Origin: Gammaproteobacteria bacterium
Lineage (GTDB): Bacteria; Pseudomonadota; Gammaproteobacteria; Pseudomonadales; Azotimanducaceae
Length of the DNA: 52,408 bases
Assembly: GCA_009837185.1 (NCBI GenBank)
Contig: VXUA01000061.1
Coordinates: 1 to 52,408, forward strand
Reading direction: 5' to 3'
Notes under the pieces: model-generated
Told to the model about the DNA's origin: nothing
Database searches by the model: none
The model's input: only the letters and a program-made list of their open reading frames with translations
In this document: positions 44,234-52,408 of the stretch, piece by piece
Layout: every line of letters starts with the position of its first letter
Position numbering within the stretch: position 1 is the first letter of the stretch
Program-made: the position numbers and the translations under genes

Positions 44234-45493
44234 TTAGCCATGCAAACGAAGTTTATAGGTTTCAACCAAGTGACTTGCTTGTTCAGCTTTGAGGTTTAAA
44301 GTAAACCGGGAGCTTCCATCCCCACAAATTTCTTCATGTTCAACTACATGCATATCGTATAAGAGAGACCGAATTTTGCCTTCATTCGGTTTCAGTTCTG
44401 TCAGGTAACGTTGGTGTAAGCCGTAAAGGCTGTTCAAGATTTGATCCCGCAGATCTTCGATGCCAATCCTATTCTGCGCACTGACGCATTTCGCGTCGGT
44501 TCGTCTCAATGCGACGTCTGGTGCAAGATCGATTTTGTTGAATACTGTGATGGTAGGAAGGTCTGCAGCCCCGATTTGTTCGAGAGTCGATTTCACCGCC
44601 TGACAAATTTCATCGAGCTTGGGTTCAGTCGCGTCCAAAACGTGTAATAGCAGATCTGCCCGAGTAACCTCTTCCAAAGTCGACCGAAATGCAGCGACTA
44701 ACTCCACGGGCAAATCTCGTATGAAGCCCACCGTGTCCACCAGCAGGACTTCCTGTTCAGTCGAGGTATTTAATCTGCGAACTGTCGGATCCAGCGTCGC
44801 GAACAACCGATCGTCTGCGTACACGTTGGCAGTTGTAAGCGTATTGAAGAGTGTAGACTTGCCCGCATTCGTATAACCGACGAGAGCGACCGTGGGGACT
44901 CGTTTCCGAGTTCGTTGTTGTCGTTGTCGATTCCGTTGTTGTTGCACTTTCTTGAGTCGCGCCTGGGTAACTTGCACACGTTTTTGCAGCATGCGTTTAT
45001 CGAGCGAAATCTGCGTCTCACCAACTCCTCGCAAGCCTATCCCACCTCGTTGCCGATCCAAGTGGGTCCATCCGCGCACTAACCTCGACTGTGCGTGAGA
45101 CAACATCGCTAGTTCCACTTGAAGCTTACCTTCGTGGGTCTGTGCTCGGTCTTCGAAGACATGAAGAATTAATTCAGTACGTGTCATGACTCTCACTTTG
45201 AGCTCAAGTTCCAACTTTCGTTGTTGCGACGCCGTGAGTTCATGATCAAGCACGAGCAAATCCAGTTTTTCCAAACGAATCGCATCTTGAAGTTCCGAAA
45301 CTTTCCCTGGGCCGATACAAGTTGCAGGATGCGGCGATTCACGACGTACAGAATGGGTACGTATGACATTTAAACCGGCTGAATCGGCTAGTTGTGAAAA
45401 CTCAGCTAGATCGTGGTCAGTTGCTGAAAGCTTGTCAAAGCGAACCGACAACAAAATGGTGCGTTCGCCTTTACTAGGACGGTCAAAAAACAT
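44234..45493 (-). CDS. hflX: GTPase HflX
   Basis: 419 residues. HflX splits stalled 70S ribosomes under heat or antibiotic stress. The N-terminal domain contains KLDLLVLDHELTASQQRKLE and the HflX motif ATCIGPGKVSEL. The coiled coil (QQQRNRQRQQRTRKR) precedes the G domain: G1 GYTNAGKST, DTVGFIRDLP and NKIDL. The ATG directly follows the miaA stop (TAGATG), with no room for hfq between them. Confidence 0.95.
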   Translation of the reverse strand: MFFDRPSKGERTILLSVRFDKLSATDHDLAEFSQLADSAGLNVIRTHSVRRESPHPATCIGPGKVSELQDAIRLEKLDLLVLDHELTASQQRKLELELKVRVMTRTELILHVFEDRAQTHEGKLQVELAMLSHAQSRLVRGWTHLDRQRGGIGLRGVGETQISLDKRMLQKRVQVTQARLKKVQQQRNRQRQQRTRKRVPTVALVGYTNAGKSTLFNTLTTANVYADDRLFATLDPTVRRLNTSTEQEVLLVDTVGFIRDLPVELVAAFRSTLEEVTRADLLLHVLDATEPKLDEICQAVKSTLEQIGAADLPTITVFNKIDLAPDVALRRTDAKCVSAQNRIGIEDLRDQILNSLYGLHQRYLTELKPNEGKIRSLLYDMHVVEHEEICGDGSSRFTLNLKAEQASHLVETYKLRLHG

Positions 45494-46480
45494 CTATCTA
45501 GCTACTAAATTACCAATTGGTTGAACACCTAGAGTTTCGAGTTGAGCGTGCACGGTGTTCAGCGTTGAAGATGAGCTAAGTTCATTGTAATTTGGCAGCG
45601 TCGACCAATTACGGAGCCAAGTCATTTGTCGACGGATCAGCCCCCTGTTCGCGACCAATATTCGTTCTTTAACCGTTTCCGAAATTGTGTTCTCGGAACA
45701 CTCGTCAAAATGTTCCCATAGTTGCCGATATCCGACGGTACGCATCGAACTGGCAGAAGCTGATAATCCAGGTCGTTGACGAAGCTGTTTTACTTCGTCT
45801 ACGAAACCCGATTGTAACATACCTTCGAGTCGGTCTTTAACGCGTTCGTGCAGTTCTTCACGACGATGATACGTGATCCCGAATTCGACATAGTCACAGC
45901 TGAGCCGGGTTGTTGCCGGAAAGCCGGCATTTTCTTTCAAGAACTGTGTCATCGGTACTCCAGTCTGTGAAAATATCTCCAGGGCGCGCTCAATTCTTGG
46001 GTAGTTGTTTGGATGAATCTTGTCGCAGGCTTTTGGATCTATTGATTGTAATTCCGTGTGAAGCGCGGGTATTCCCGATACCTCTGCGCGCTTGCGAAGC
46101 TGTTTCCGAAACCCTGGATCCCGAGGTGGCAATGGAGCTATCCCTTCACGGAACGCCTTGAAGTACATCATGGTACCGCCTACAAGTAGTGGTGTTTTGT
46201 TCTCAGCAAAACTCTCTAGCACGGCCGCGTCCGCGCTTCGGATGAACTCACTGACAGTGAAACTCGTTTCTGGTTCCACAATATCAACCAGAGCGTGAGG
46301 ATATTTCTCCAGGATCGTTGGCTTTGGCTTCGCCGTCCCGATGTTCATACCGCGGTAAACCATCGCAGAGTCGACGCTGATGAGCGCAACATTGAAGCGT
46401 TCTGCTAGCTCGACAGCTAGCTCTGTTTTGCCGCTTGCAGTAGGTCCTAATAAACCTAGTACACAGCGTTTTAAGGACAC
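45494..46480 (-). CDS. miaA: tRNA dimethylallyltransferase MiaA
   Basis: A 328-residue enzyme that adds dimethylallyl to A37 of tRNAs reading UNN codons. The P loop is GPTASGKTELAVELAE. The DSAMVYRGMNIGTAKP substrate motif and the later RGLIRRQMTWLRNW catalytic-domain end are present. The start is GTG at 46480 (MSLKRCVLGL). The ispA product upstream in this window makes farnesyl rather than dimethylallyl diphosphate, but it shares the same precursor pool. miaA lies 28 bp after mutL, the classic mutL-miaA pair. Confidence 0.95.
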   Translation of the reverse strand: MSLKRCVLGLLGPTASGKTELAVELAERFNVALISVDSAMVYRGMNIGTAKPKPTILEKYPHALVDIVEPETSFTVSEFIRSADAAVLESFAENKTPLLVGGTMMYFKAFREGIAPLPPRDPGFRKQLRKRAEVSGIPALHTELQSIDPKACDKIHPNNYPRIERALEIFSQTGVPMTQFLKENAGFPATTRLSCDYVEFGITYHRREELHERVKDRLEGMLQSGFVDEVKQLRQRPGLSASASSMRTVGYRQLWEHFDECSENTISETVKERILVANRGLIRRQMTWLRNWSTLPNYNELSSSSTLNTVHAQLETLGVQPIGNLVAR

Positions 46481-46508
46481 AAGAAACTCAGATCAAGCGT
46501 ATCGCTTT

Positions 46509-48284
46509 TTAGCGACCTCGAAGAAATTCGTTGTCCAGAAACTTCATTGATTGCACCCGAAACGTTGGTCTTCCATGATTACACTGACCCGCGTTTTCAG
46601 TTTGTTCCATATCACGGAGGAGAGCGTTCATCTCCGGAATTGACAATTTCCTGTTGAATCTGATCGCGTCGTGACATGCGATGGTGGCCATGATTTCATT
46701 TTCTCGAGCCTTTATCGAATCGCTAGTCCCTTGTTCGTGAACTTCATCTAGGAGGTCCATCACAAGTTTTTTAATATCCAGATTCTGAAGCATGAAGGGC
46801 ACTTCTCGCACTGTTATCCCATTGTCGTCAGATACCTCCAATATCAATCCTAGGTCAGCAAACATAGATTGATGTTTTCGTGCGACTTCAGCATCTTGAC
46901 CGCTCACTGAAAATTCCACCGGGATGAGAAGTCGTTGCGAAATTCGTTCTCGCGCGTCTCGGGCTTTCTTCATCTTTTCATAAACGACACGTTCGTGCGC
47001 GGCGTGCATATCGACAATTACGAGGCCCTCAGCATTCTCCGCTAGTACATACGCGCCGCGCAACTGAGCTAACGCATACCCCATGGGTGGAATTTCACTT
47101 GACTCAGTTGGAGTCGTGGCACCGTCGCCGTCATTTCGTCCCACTCGCGAGATTGGTTTGACAGGAGTGTGAGTTGGACCATGTTCAAACTTCAGGGCTG
47201 TCTGTTGGTGAGCTTCAAGTTCCTGCCCAAAGGGACTTTTCACTTGTGCTTGCGTTGGATCAAATTCCAAATGTGTGGGTACGTCAGTACCAACGCTTTT
47301 TAAACGATGGTGCATTCCAGACATTAAGAAACCGTGCACTCGACGGGCTTCGCGAAAACGGACTTCTCGCTTGGTGGGGTGCACGTTCACGTCGACAGAT
47401 TCCGGATCGAGTGTAAGGTTGAGAACAAACACGGGATGTCGACCGTGAAACATCACATCGTGGTATCCTTGGCGAATCGCGTGCGCCATCAACCGATCAC
47501 TAACTGGCCGACCGTTGACGAAGAAGTACTGTCGCGTTGCAGTACTACGTGTATGCGTCGGTAATCCCACCCATCCTGTGAGGTACATGTCATCTCGTCG
47601 CAAATCGATCTGAATTGACTCATCCATGAATGAGAGTCCAAGAACCTTGGCAATCCTATCGTTCGGTACATCCACTGCAGGTAATTTCTCAATATCGCGA
47701 CCGTCATTGGTCAGTCGAAAGGAACACTGAGGATGCATGATCGAAAGGATTCGAACAACATTTGCAACGTGTCCAATTTCCGTCCGAGGTTGTTTGAGAA
47801 ATTTTCGGCGTACTGGTGTGTTATAAAAGAGATCAGTCACATCCACTGTGGTACCAGCATTGCGGGTCGTGGGACTGAAGTCAACTTCTTCGCTACCATT
47901 TACTGCAATCTGCCACGCCGATTTTGCGTCTAAGGTTCGAGACACTAGTGTCAGCTTGGAGACCGCGGCGATGCTCGCAAGTGCTTCACCACGAAATCCC
48001 ATGGTATTAACAGAAGCTAGATCGTCCGCCGTATGAATCTTGCTCGTAGCGTGTCTTTGAACAGCTAACCGAAGATCATCCGATTCGATTCCAGACCCGT
48101 TGTCCGATACTTTGATTCGGCGGATACCACCTTTTTCAACTTCGACATGTATCTCCGTCGCATCAGCGTCAAGGCTGTTTTCTATAAGTTCCTTAACAAT
48201 TGATGAAGGTCGTTCAACGACCTCGCCCGCGGCAATTTGATTCGCAACATGTTGGTCCAGCAAATGGATTCGAGTTTGAACCAT
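46509..48284 (-). CDS. mutL: DNA mismatch repair protein MutL (endonuclease type)
   Basis: About 591 residues. The GHKL ATPase has the motifs ELIENSLDADATEIHVEV and VSDNGSGIESDDLR. The C-terminal dimerisation domain carries VIVDMHAAHERVVYEKM, TIACHDAIRFN and QCNHGRPTF, which match the metal-binding and nicking motifs of endonuclease-type MutL. Such forms act in species without MutH, though the first motif here is DMHA, not DQHA. I take the ATG that overlaps the amiC stop (TGATG) rather than the TTG one codon earlier. Neighbours miaA and amiC are conserved. Confidence 0.94.
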   Translation of the reverse strand: MVQTRIHLLDQHVANQIAAGEVVERPSSIVKELIENSLDADATEIHVEVEKGGIRRIKVSDNGSGIESDDLRLAVQRHATSKIHTADDLASVNTMGFRGEALASIAAVSKLTLVSRTLDAKSAWQIAVNGSEEVDFSPTTRNAGTTVDVTDLFYNTPVRRKFLKQPRTEIGHVANVVRILSIMHPQCSFRLTNDGRDIEKLPAVDVPNDRIAKVLGLSFMDESIQIDLRRDDMYLTGWVGLPTHTRSTATRQYFFVNGRPVSDRLMAHAIRQGYHDVMFHGRHPVFVLNLTLDPESVDVNVHPTKREVRFREARRVHGFLMSGMHHRLKSVGTDVPTHLEFDPTQAQVKSPFGQELEAHQQTALKFEHGPTHTPVKPISRVGRNDGDGATTPTESSEIPPMGYALAQLRGAYVLAENAEGLVIVDMHAAHERVVYEKMKKARDARERISQRLLIPVEFSVSGQDAEVARKHQSMFADLGLILEVSDDNGITVREVPFMLQNLDIKKLVMDLLDEVHEQGTSDSIKARENEIMATIACHDAIRFNRKLSIPEMNALLRDMEQTENAGQCNHGRPTFRVQSMKFLDNEFLRGR

Positions 48285-49660
48285 CAATTACTGCTGGTGT
48301 GACTTGGGATGTTGAGAATCTGATCTTCGAAAATGTTTACTGAACTACCTAGATTGTTTAGTTGCTGAATGGAGCTTACAGTTACTTTGTAAGTCTGAGC
48401 GATCTCAGATAGAGTATCACCTTTGCGCACGCGATATCGAGTGATGCTTTTCTCGAACTCACACTCGTAGGTACCGTCGTCTAAATGAGTATGGTACGGT
48501 GGGTTAGTACAGAAATGCGAAAGGATGCCGTACGCAATGGCCCGTCCGATCAATTTCTGGTGTCCTGGTTGGCTCAACATCTCCGCATCTTTCGCGTTGG
48601 ATAGAAATCCGGTTTCTACCAAAATTGCGGGTACTTGTGTATTTTTCAATACGACATATTGGGCATCTGTCACGCGAAAGTTGTCCTGTTCCCTAGTCAA
48701 TGAACGCGGATGGAGTGTTGTTACCTGCGACATGAAGTACAAGACGCTCTTACCTAGCTCCACCGAACTCTCAATTACCGCGTCGGCAGCTAAGTTGTTG
48801 AGAAAGCGGTACTGCTCGGGGTCGTCAAAACACTCGGAATTCACCCAAGTCGCAACTCCGCCAACCCAGTCCGCACGATTTTCGTTTTGTCGAAACCATT
48901 TGGATAACTCTGATTCCGCATTACCCGATCCCAGAATGAAGACACTACCACCTCGCGGTTGCGAATTTTTGAATGAATCGGCATGGATGGATACAAACAG
49001 ATGCGCCCGTTCACGTAACGCGATGTTGCGTCGAGTCTCAAGCGGAACCTCATAGTCGGCACTTCGAGTAAGCACAACTTTGAACCCCTGTTGTTGCTCG
49101 ATATAGTCTTTCGCATGTCGAGTGATCGCTAGATTGACGTCCTTTTCCAATAGTTTGTTGATCGCAACCGCACCCGGGTCTTCCCCTCCGTGCCCCGCGT
49201 CCAACACAATCACGACGTCTTTATGTGGTTCGGTATCGGTGGAACAGTCTTCTTCATCAAAACCGATCCCGCTTGGTAAATCAATCACTAAGCGATGGCC
49301 GTACGGAGCGTAGGGCTCTAGGCGAAACACTGACGGATCGACGAGTTCATTAAGGTCAAGAACGACGCGATGGCTATTCCCCTCCCGTGGTGCATGTCGA
49401 ATTCGTTGTAAAATCCGACTATCGACTTCGCGCACACTAATCTTGCGCGCGAGCTTCGTGTTCTTTAGGTCAATGTAGATTCGAGGTGGATCGTCTAATT
49501 TACCAAACGTATAGTCTGCAGTTTCGCTGAGATCCAATACTATGCGAGTGTTGTTTGGACCTTCGTTCCAACGAATTCCCATCAATTCGTTCGCGGCAAC
49601 GGGTAGGGCTAAGGTAGTAAGCAACGCACCAATCAACAATCCATGTAAGCGGGTGTTCAT
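48284..49660 (-). CDS. amiC: N-acetylmuramoyl-L-alanine amidase (AmiC/AmiB type)
   Basis: 458 residues. A signal peptide (1 to about 23) is followed by an AMIN domain (24 to 135, with RIYIDLKNTKLARKI), the zinc amidase_3 domain (VIVLDAGHGGEDPGAVAINK, LFVSIHADSFKN, ILVETGFLSNAKDAE) and a C-terminal LysM domain (YRVRKGDTLSEIAQTYKV). It cleaves peptide stems from glycan strands in the periplasm for daughter-cell separation. The LysM places it closer to AmiB of E. coli and to amidases of other gammaproteobacteria near mutL. The exact AmiB or AmiC name is a convention. It overlaps mutL downstream and tsaE upstream. Confidence 0.92.
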   Translation of the reverse strand: MNTRLHGLLIGALLTTLALPVAANELMGIRWNEGPNNTRIVLDLSETADYTFGKLDDPPRIYIDLKNTKLARKISVREVDSRILQRIRHAPREGNSHRVVLDLNELVDPSVFRLEPYAPYGHRLVIDLPSGIGFDEEDCSTDTEPHKDVVIVLDAGHGGEDPGAVAINKLLEKDVNLAITRHAKDYIEQQQGFKVVLTRSADYEVPLETRRNIALRERAHLFVSIHADSFKNSQPRGGSVFILGSGNAESELSKWFRQNENRADWVGGVATWVNSECFDDPEQYRFLNNLAADAVIESSVELGKSVLYFMSQVTTLHPRSLTREQDNFRVTDAQYVVLKNTQVPAILVETGFLSNAKDAEMLSQPGHQKLIGRAIAYGILSHFCTNPPYHTHLDDGTYECEFEKSITRYRVRKGDTLSEIAQTYKVTVSSIQQLNNLGSSVNIFEDQILNIPSHTSSN

Positions 49661-50112
49661 ACTAAATTTTGTTTCACATTTTCGACACTTGTCATAGCCT
49701 GCCGGGACGGACCATCGTATTCCAATTGAATGTCAAGATCGGGATCCGGGAGGTGATTTTCCCCCCGTTCCGGCCACTCCACAAACTGAAGTTGGCTCGT
49801 TTCTAAGTGTTCCAACATACCAATATATTCAATTTCACTCGGATTTGCAATACGAAAGAGATCAAAATGCAGTATTTGAACCGAGTCAATCTCGTAAGGT
49901 TCGACTAATGTGAAGGTAGGACTTTTGACCGGTCCATCATAGCCGAGCGCACGTAACCATCCCCGTACCAGTGTAGTTTTTCCTGCACCTAACGGTCCGC
50001 GGAGAAACACGAGACCTTGACGAAATTGTGTCGCTAAATTTGCACCAAGCGCTTCAGTAGCCTCAAGATTACTAAGTGGTATCACTCGCTTTTTCTCAAT
50101 AATTACTGTCAT
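49657..50112 (-). CDS. tsaE: tRNA threonylcarbamoyladenosine ATPase TsaE
   Basis: A 151-residue P-loop protein that with TsaB and TsaD forms the machine adding threonylcarbamoyl to A37 of ANN-reading tRNAs. Walker A is GPLGAGKTTLVRG. The switch-like SPTFTLVEPYE and the LHFDLFRI motif follow, and FVEWPERGE is the conserved terminal loop. It overlaps amiC and nnr by 4 bp each, indicating tight coupling. Confidence 0.95.
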   Translation of the reverse strand: MTVIIEKKRVIPLSNLEATEALGANLATQFRQGLVFLRGPLGAGKTTLVRGWLRALGYDGPVKSPTFTLVEPYEIDSVQILHFDLFRIANPSEIEYIGMLEHLETSQLQFVEWPERGENHLPDPDLDIQLEYDGPSRQAMTSVENVKQNLV

Positions 50113-51569
50113 ATACGAAGCGCGTCTATTAAATCGCTCGCGATCAACGATCGATCTGGGTTTTCACGTATCGCTCGCGCCCCTGCCGCTCCGTGGAGAG
50201 AGACAGCGACTGCCGCGGCTTCGATCGGATTCCCGCAACGCGCGTACGCCGCCGCCGCGATTCCCGTAAGCACGTCGCCACTACCCGCTGTTGCTAAGGC
50301 ACCATCAACGAATTGCGAGACCGAACACAACTGACCCTCGGACGCAATCAAACTACCCGGACCTTTAAGTATGACGGTACATCCGTACTGATGCGATATG
50401 GTTTGTGCGAACCTAGGTCGATTAGTCTGGATATCTTCGGTAGACACTCCAGATATGAATGCGGCTTCTCCAGGGTGCGGTGTGAAAATACAGCCCTCAG
50501 GTACTGTCCATTCCTGAGATTTCAGAGTTCGTAAGGCATCTGCATCAAGAATACTGTGAACAGGTGGGTGCGCTAACGCGGTTTTCAGTAAAGTTTGACC
50601 CCAAGTACCTTGACCTAATCCGGGACCGATCGCAAGCACATCAGCACGCGCTAGCTGCGAGCTTATATCCGTAGACTCGTCGACGCCAACCGCCATGATT
50701 TCGGGTCGGCGCGCCAAGACCGATGGTACGTTTTCAGTCCGTGTGAGAACTGTGACTAAGCCCGCGCCCGTTCGCAGCGCTGCTTCAGCAGTCAAGATGA
50801 CCGCGCCACCCATACCGTGATCACCACCAACAACGAGTACATGTCCAAACTTAAATTTATGTGCGAGCGGATCTCTTGGCGGGAGTGCCGGACGTTTGAT
50901 CGTCGTGTCGAGGAGCGGCACGCCGAACGAATCTTGATAGACTTCAGTGGGTACTCCAAGGTCGGTAAATACAAGATCTCCTCGGTATCGTAAGCCCGGT
51001 CCGGTGAAGAGTCCTAGTTTAGCTCCTATGAACATACAGGTAAGATCAGAGGTTACTGGATTTTCAGTCAGCAACCCACCGCTACTCGCTTCAACGCCAC
51101 TGGGTACATCAATGGCGACAACAGGACCGTTGAAGTTATTGATGTGTGCAATCGCACTTTCGTACTCTGGAGATAGAGATCCGCGTGCCCCGGTACCCAA
51201 TAGTGCATCAACAACGACATCTGCCTCATTCAATTCGTCTACGACAGGAACCTCGTGCTCGTTGAGCTGTTGCCAAGCAAGCAGAGCATCTCCGCTTATA
51301 CGATTCGTTGCCCCTATTTGGTACACCTCGGTCGCAATTCCAGCTTGATGCGCGAGCAGTGCCACAACGTATCCATCACCAGCATTATTTCCTGAGCCAG
51401 CTACAACGCGCAACGATCGAATATCGGACCAGCGATCTTGAATCGTGGTAAAGACGAAAGCACCCGCGCGCTGCATGAGTGTGAAACCCGGTATATCATG
51501 TTTCTCAATAGCGAAACGATCGAGTTCCCGACACTCATCGGCGGTATACACTTTTGAAATGAGACTCAT
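50109..51569 (-). CDS. nnr: Bifunctional NAD(P)HX epimerase/dehydratase
   Basis: About 486 residues from the ATG at 51569 (MSLISKVYTADECRELDRFA), just after a TTG two codons earlier. The N-terminal YjeF_N epimerase (to about 210) includes VVAGSGNNAGDGYVVALLA and VDALLGTGARGSL. The C-terminal dehydratase includes HVLVVGGDHGMGGA, IFTPHPGEAAF and the Mg/ATP site TAGSGDVLTGIAAAAYA. It repairs hydrated NAD(P)H. The start faces queG across only 16 bp, so the two genes share a very compact divergent promoter zone. Confidence 0.94.
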   Translation of the reverse strand: MSLISKVYTADECRELDRFAIEKHDIPGFTLMQRAGAFVFTTIQDRWSDIRSLRVVAGSGNNAGDGYVVALLAHQAGIATEVYQIGATNRISGDALLAWQQLNEHEVPVVDELNEADVVVDALLGTGARGSLSPEYESAIAHINNFNGPVVAIDVPSGVEASSGGLLTENPVTSDLTCMFIGAKLGLFTGPGLRYRGDLVFTDLGVPTEVYQDSFGVPLLDTTIKRPALPPRDPLAHKFKFGHVLVVGGDHGMGGAVILTAEAALRTGAGLVTVLTRTENVPSVLARRPEIMAVGVDESTDISSQLARADVLAIGPGLGQGTWGQTLLKTALAHPPVHSILDADALRTLKSQEWTVPEGCIFTPHPGEAAFISGVSTEDIQTNRPRFAQTISHQYGCTVILKGPGSLIASEGQLCSVSQFVDGALATAGSGDVLTGIAAAAYARCGNPIEAAAVAVSLHGAAGARAIRENPDRSLIASDLIDALRI

Positions 51570-51585
51570 ACCCAAATTCTAGGTC

Positions 51586-52408
51586 ATGGACATAGCACTA
51601 TTAACAGAACAAGTTCGTGAGTGGGCAACAGATTTCGGTTTTGCAGACGTAGGGTTTAGCGATACGGACCTCAGTGCTGCGTCGAAAGAATTCCGTGAAT
51701 GGTTACGAAGAGGATTTCATGGAGAGATGTCCTATCTGAGCAGGAATCTTGAGAAACGGTTTAACCCACAACGACTGCTACCAGGTACGGTGCGAATCAT
51801 CAGCGCGCGAATGGATTACTCACCTGAGGCTTTTCCCGATGCACTCAAAGATCCTTCCATAGCCTATGTCTCACGATATGCGCTCGGGAGAGACTACCAC
51901 AAAGTTGTTCGAAAACGACTAGCGAAGATTGCACGGAAACTGGTCGCCGCGACCGGAGGGACACATCGTGCGTTCGTTGATTCAGCGCCAGTTCTTGAAC
52001 GGTCCATCGCAGAGAAAGCTGGTCTTGGATGGGTTGGAAAAAACACCTTGATCTTGAATCGCGACGCAGGTTCTTTCTTCTTCCTCGGAGAGATATTCAC
52101 AGACATCCCGTTTGCAGTGTCAGAACCAAACGGTAAGGATCATTGTGGTTCATGCTCATCCTGTATCACGCTGTGTCCCACTGGAGCGATAGTTGGTCCA
52201 CGAGAGCTTGACGCAAGGCTGTGTATTTCTTACCTTACCATCGAGTGCAAGGGCTCGATTCCTTTGGAGCTCCGACCTTTGGTAGGAAATCGTATCTTTG
52301 GTTGTGATGATTGTCAGTTGGTTTGTCCATGGAATCGGTTTGCGCCACAGACAGAAGTTGCAGACTTCGCGCCACGCCACGAGCTAGATCGGGCCAAAAT
52401 TGTCGATT
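51586..52408 (+). CDS. queG: Epoxyqueuosine reductase QueG (partial, runs off the window)
   Basis: The first 274 codons from the ATG at 51586 (MDIALLTEQVREWATDFGF), with the rest outside the window. It performs the last step of queuosine synthesis, reduction of epoxyqueuosine in tRNA, using cobalamin and two [4Fe-4S] clusters. Visible are RYALGRDYHKVVRKRL, AFVDSAPVLERSIAEKAGLG, WVGKNTL, the first cluster CGSCSSCITLCPTGAI and the second CDDCQLVCPWN. The last visible codons are still in the conserved segment. Divergent from nnr, as in many gammaproteobacteria. Confidence 0.94.
   Translation, partial: MDIALLTEQVREWATDFGFADVGFSDTDLSAASKEFREWLRRGFHGEMSYLSRNLEKRFNPQRLLPGTVRIISARMDYSPEAFPDALKDPSIAYVSRYALGRDYHKVVRKRLAKIARKLVAATGGTHRAFVDSAPVLERSIAEKAGLGWVGKNTLILNRDAGSFFFLGEIFTDIPFAVSEPNGKDHCGSCSSCITLCPTGAIVGPRELDARLCISYLTIECKGSIPLELRPLVGNRIFGCDDCQLVCPWNRFAPQTEVADFAPRHELDRAKIVD

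Overview
The window reads as a contiguous piece of a gammaproteobacterial chromosome with moderate G+C (I did not compute it). Conserved gene orders point to that class: rpoE-rseA-rseB-rseC; rpsF-rpsR-rplI-dnaB; glyA-ribD-nusB-thiL-pgpA-xseB-ispA; rnr-rlmB; and purA-hflC-hflK-hflX-miaA-mutL-amiC-tsaE-nnr with queG divergent. A one-piece tmRNA with tag ANDDNYALAA agrees. Several genes usually found in these clusters are absent (hfq between hflX and miaA, hisZ beside purA, ribE/ribBA/ribH inside the glyA cluster, priB between rpsF and rpsR), so this is a divergent or streamlined lineage. I cannot place it to genus.

Layout. 1-1.2 kb: two truncated methyltransferase genes that collide head to head. 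1.3-5.3 kb: a VOC protein, then the envelope-stress operon (sigma-E, anti-sigma RseA, RseB, RseC, plus a secreted SPOR-like protein), leftward. 5.4-16.5 kb, mostly rightward: nadB, (leftward sdhE), ygfZ, two tandem YciB-like membrane proteins, pdxJ, an exported peroxiredoxin, a TonB-dependent receptor and a 1154-residue ABC-2 permease/peptidase-like fusion whose end overlaps the tmRNA gene. 16.5-22.7 kb: tmRNA, a small unknown gene and the leftward glyA-to-ispA housekeeping cluster. 22.8-26.1 kb: two paralogous exported proteins, each built from five TonB C-terminal-like repeats. 26.2-30.4 kb: radA and a large surface protein (two Cache-like regions plus an autotransporter beta-barrel) split by a one-base frameshift. 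30.8-33.8 kb: dnaB and ribosomal proteins bL9, bS18 and bS6, the last with a very long acidic tail. 34.1-36.2 kb: a restriction-modification locus whose methylase gene is interrupted by a 207-bp MITE with 19-bp inverted ends and an 8-bp target duplication. 36.3-52.4 kb: rlmB, rnr, tRNA-Leu(CAG), folE2, a Trm112-like gene, purA, hflC/hflK/hflX, miaA, mutL, amiC, tsaE, nnr and the start of queG.

How it fits together. Most of the window is core metabolism, translation quality control and envelope maintenance. The accessory material worth attention is envelope-directed (poly-TonB pair, Cache-autotransporter, TonB receptor plus permease/peptidase-like fusion, tandem YciB) or decayed DNA-modification loci (both the left edge and 34-36 kb). 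The clearest single result read directly from sequence is the MITE: removing it with one target copy restores an exact 310-codon methylase frame.
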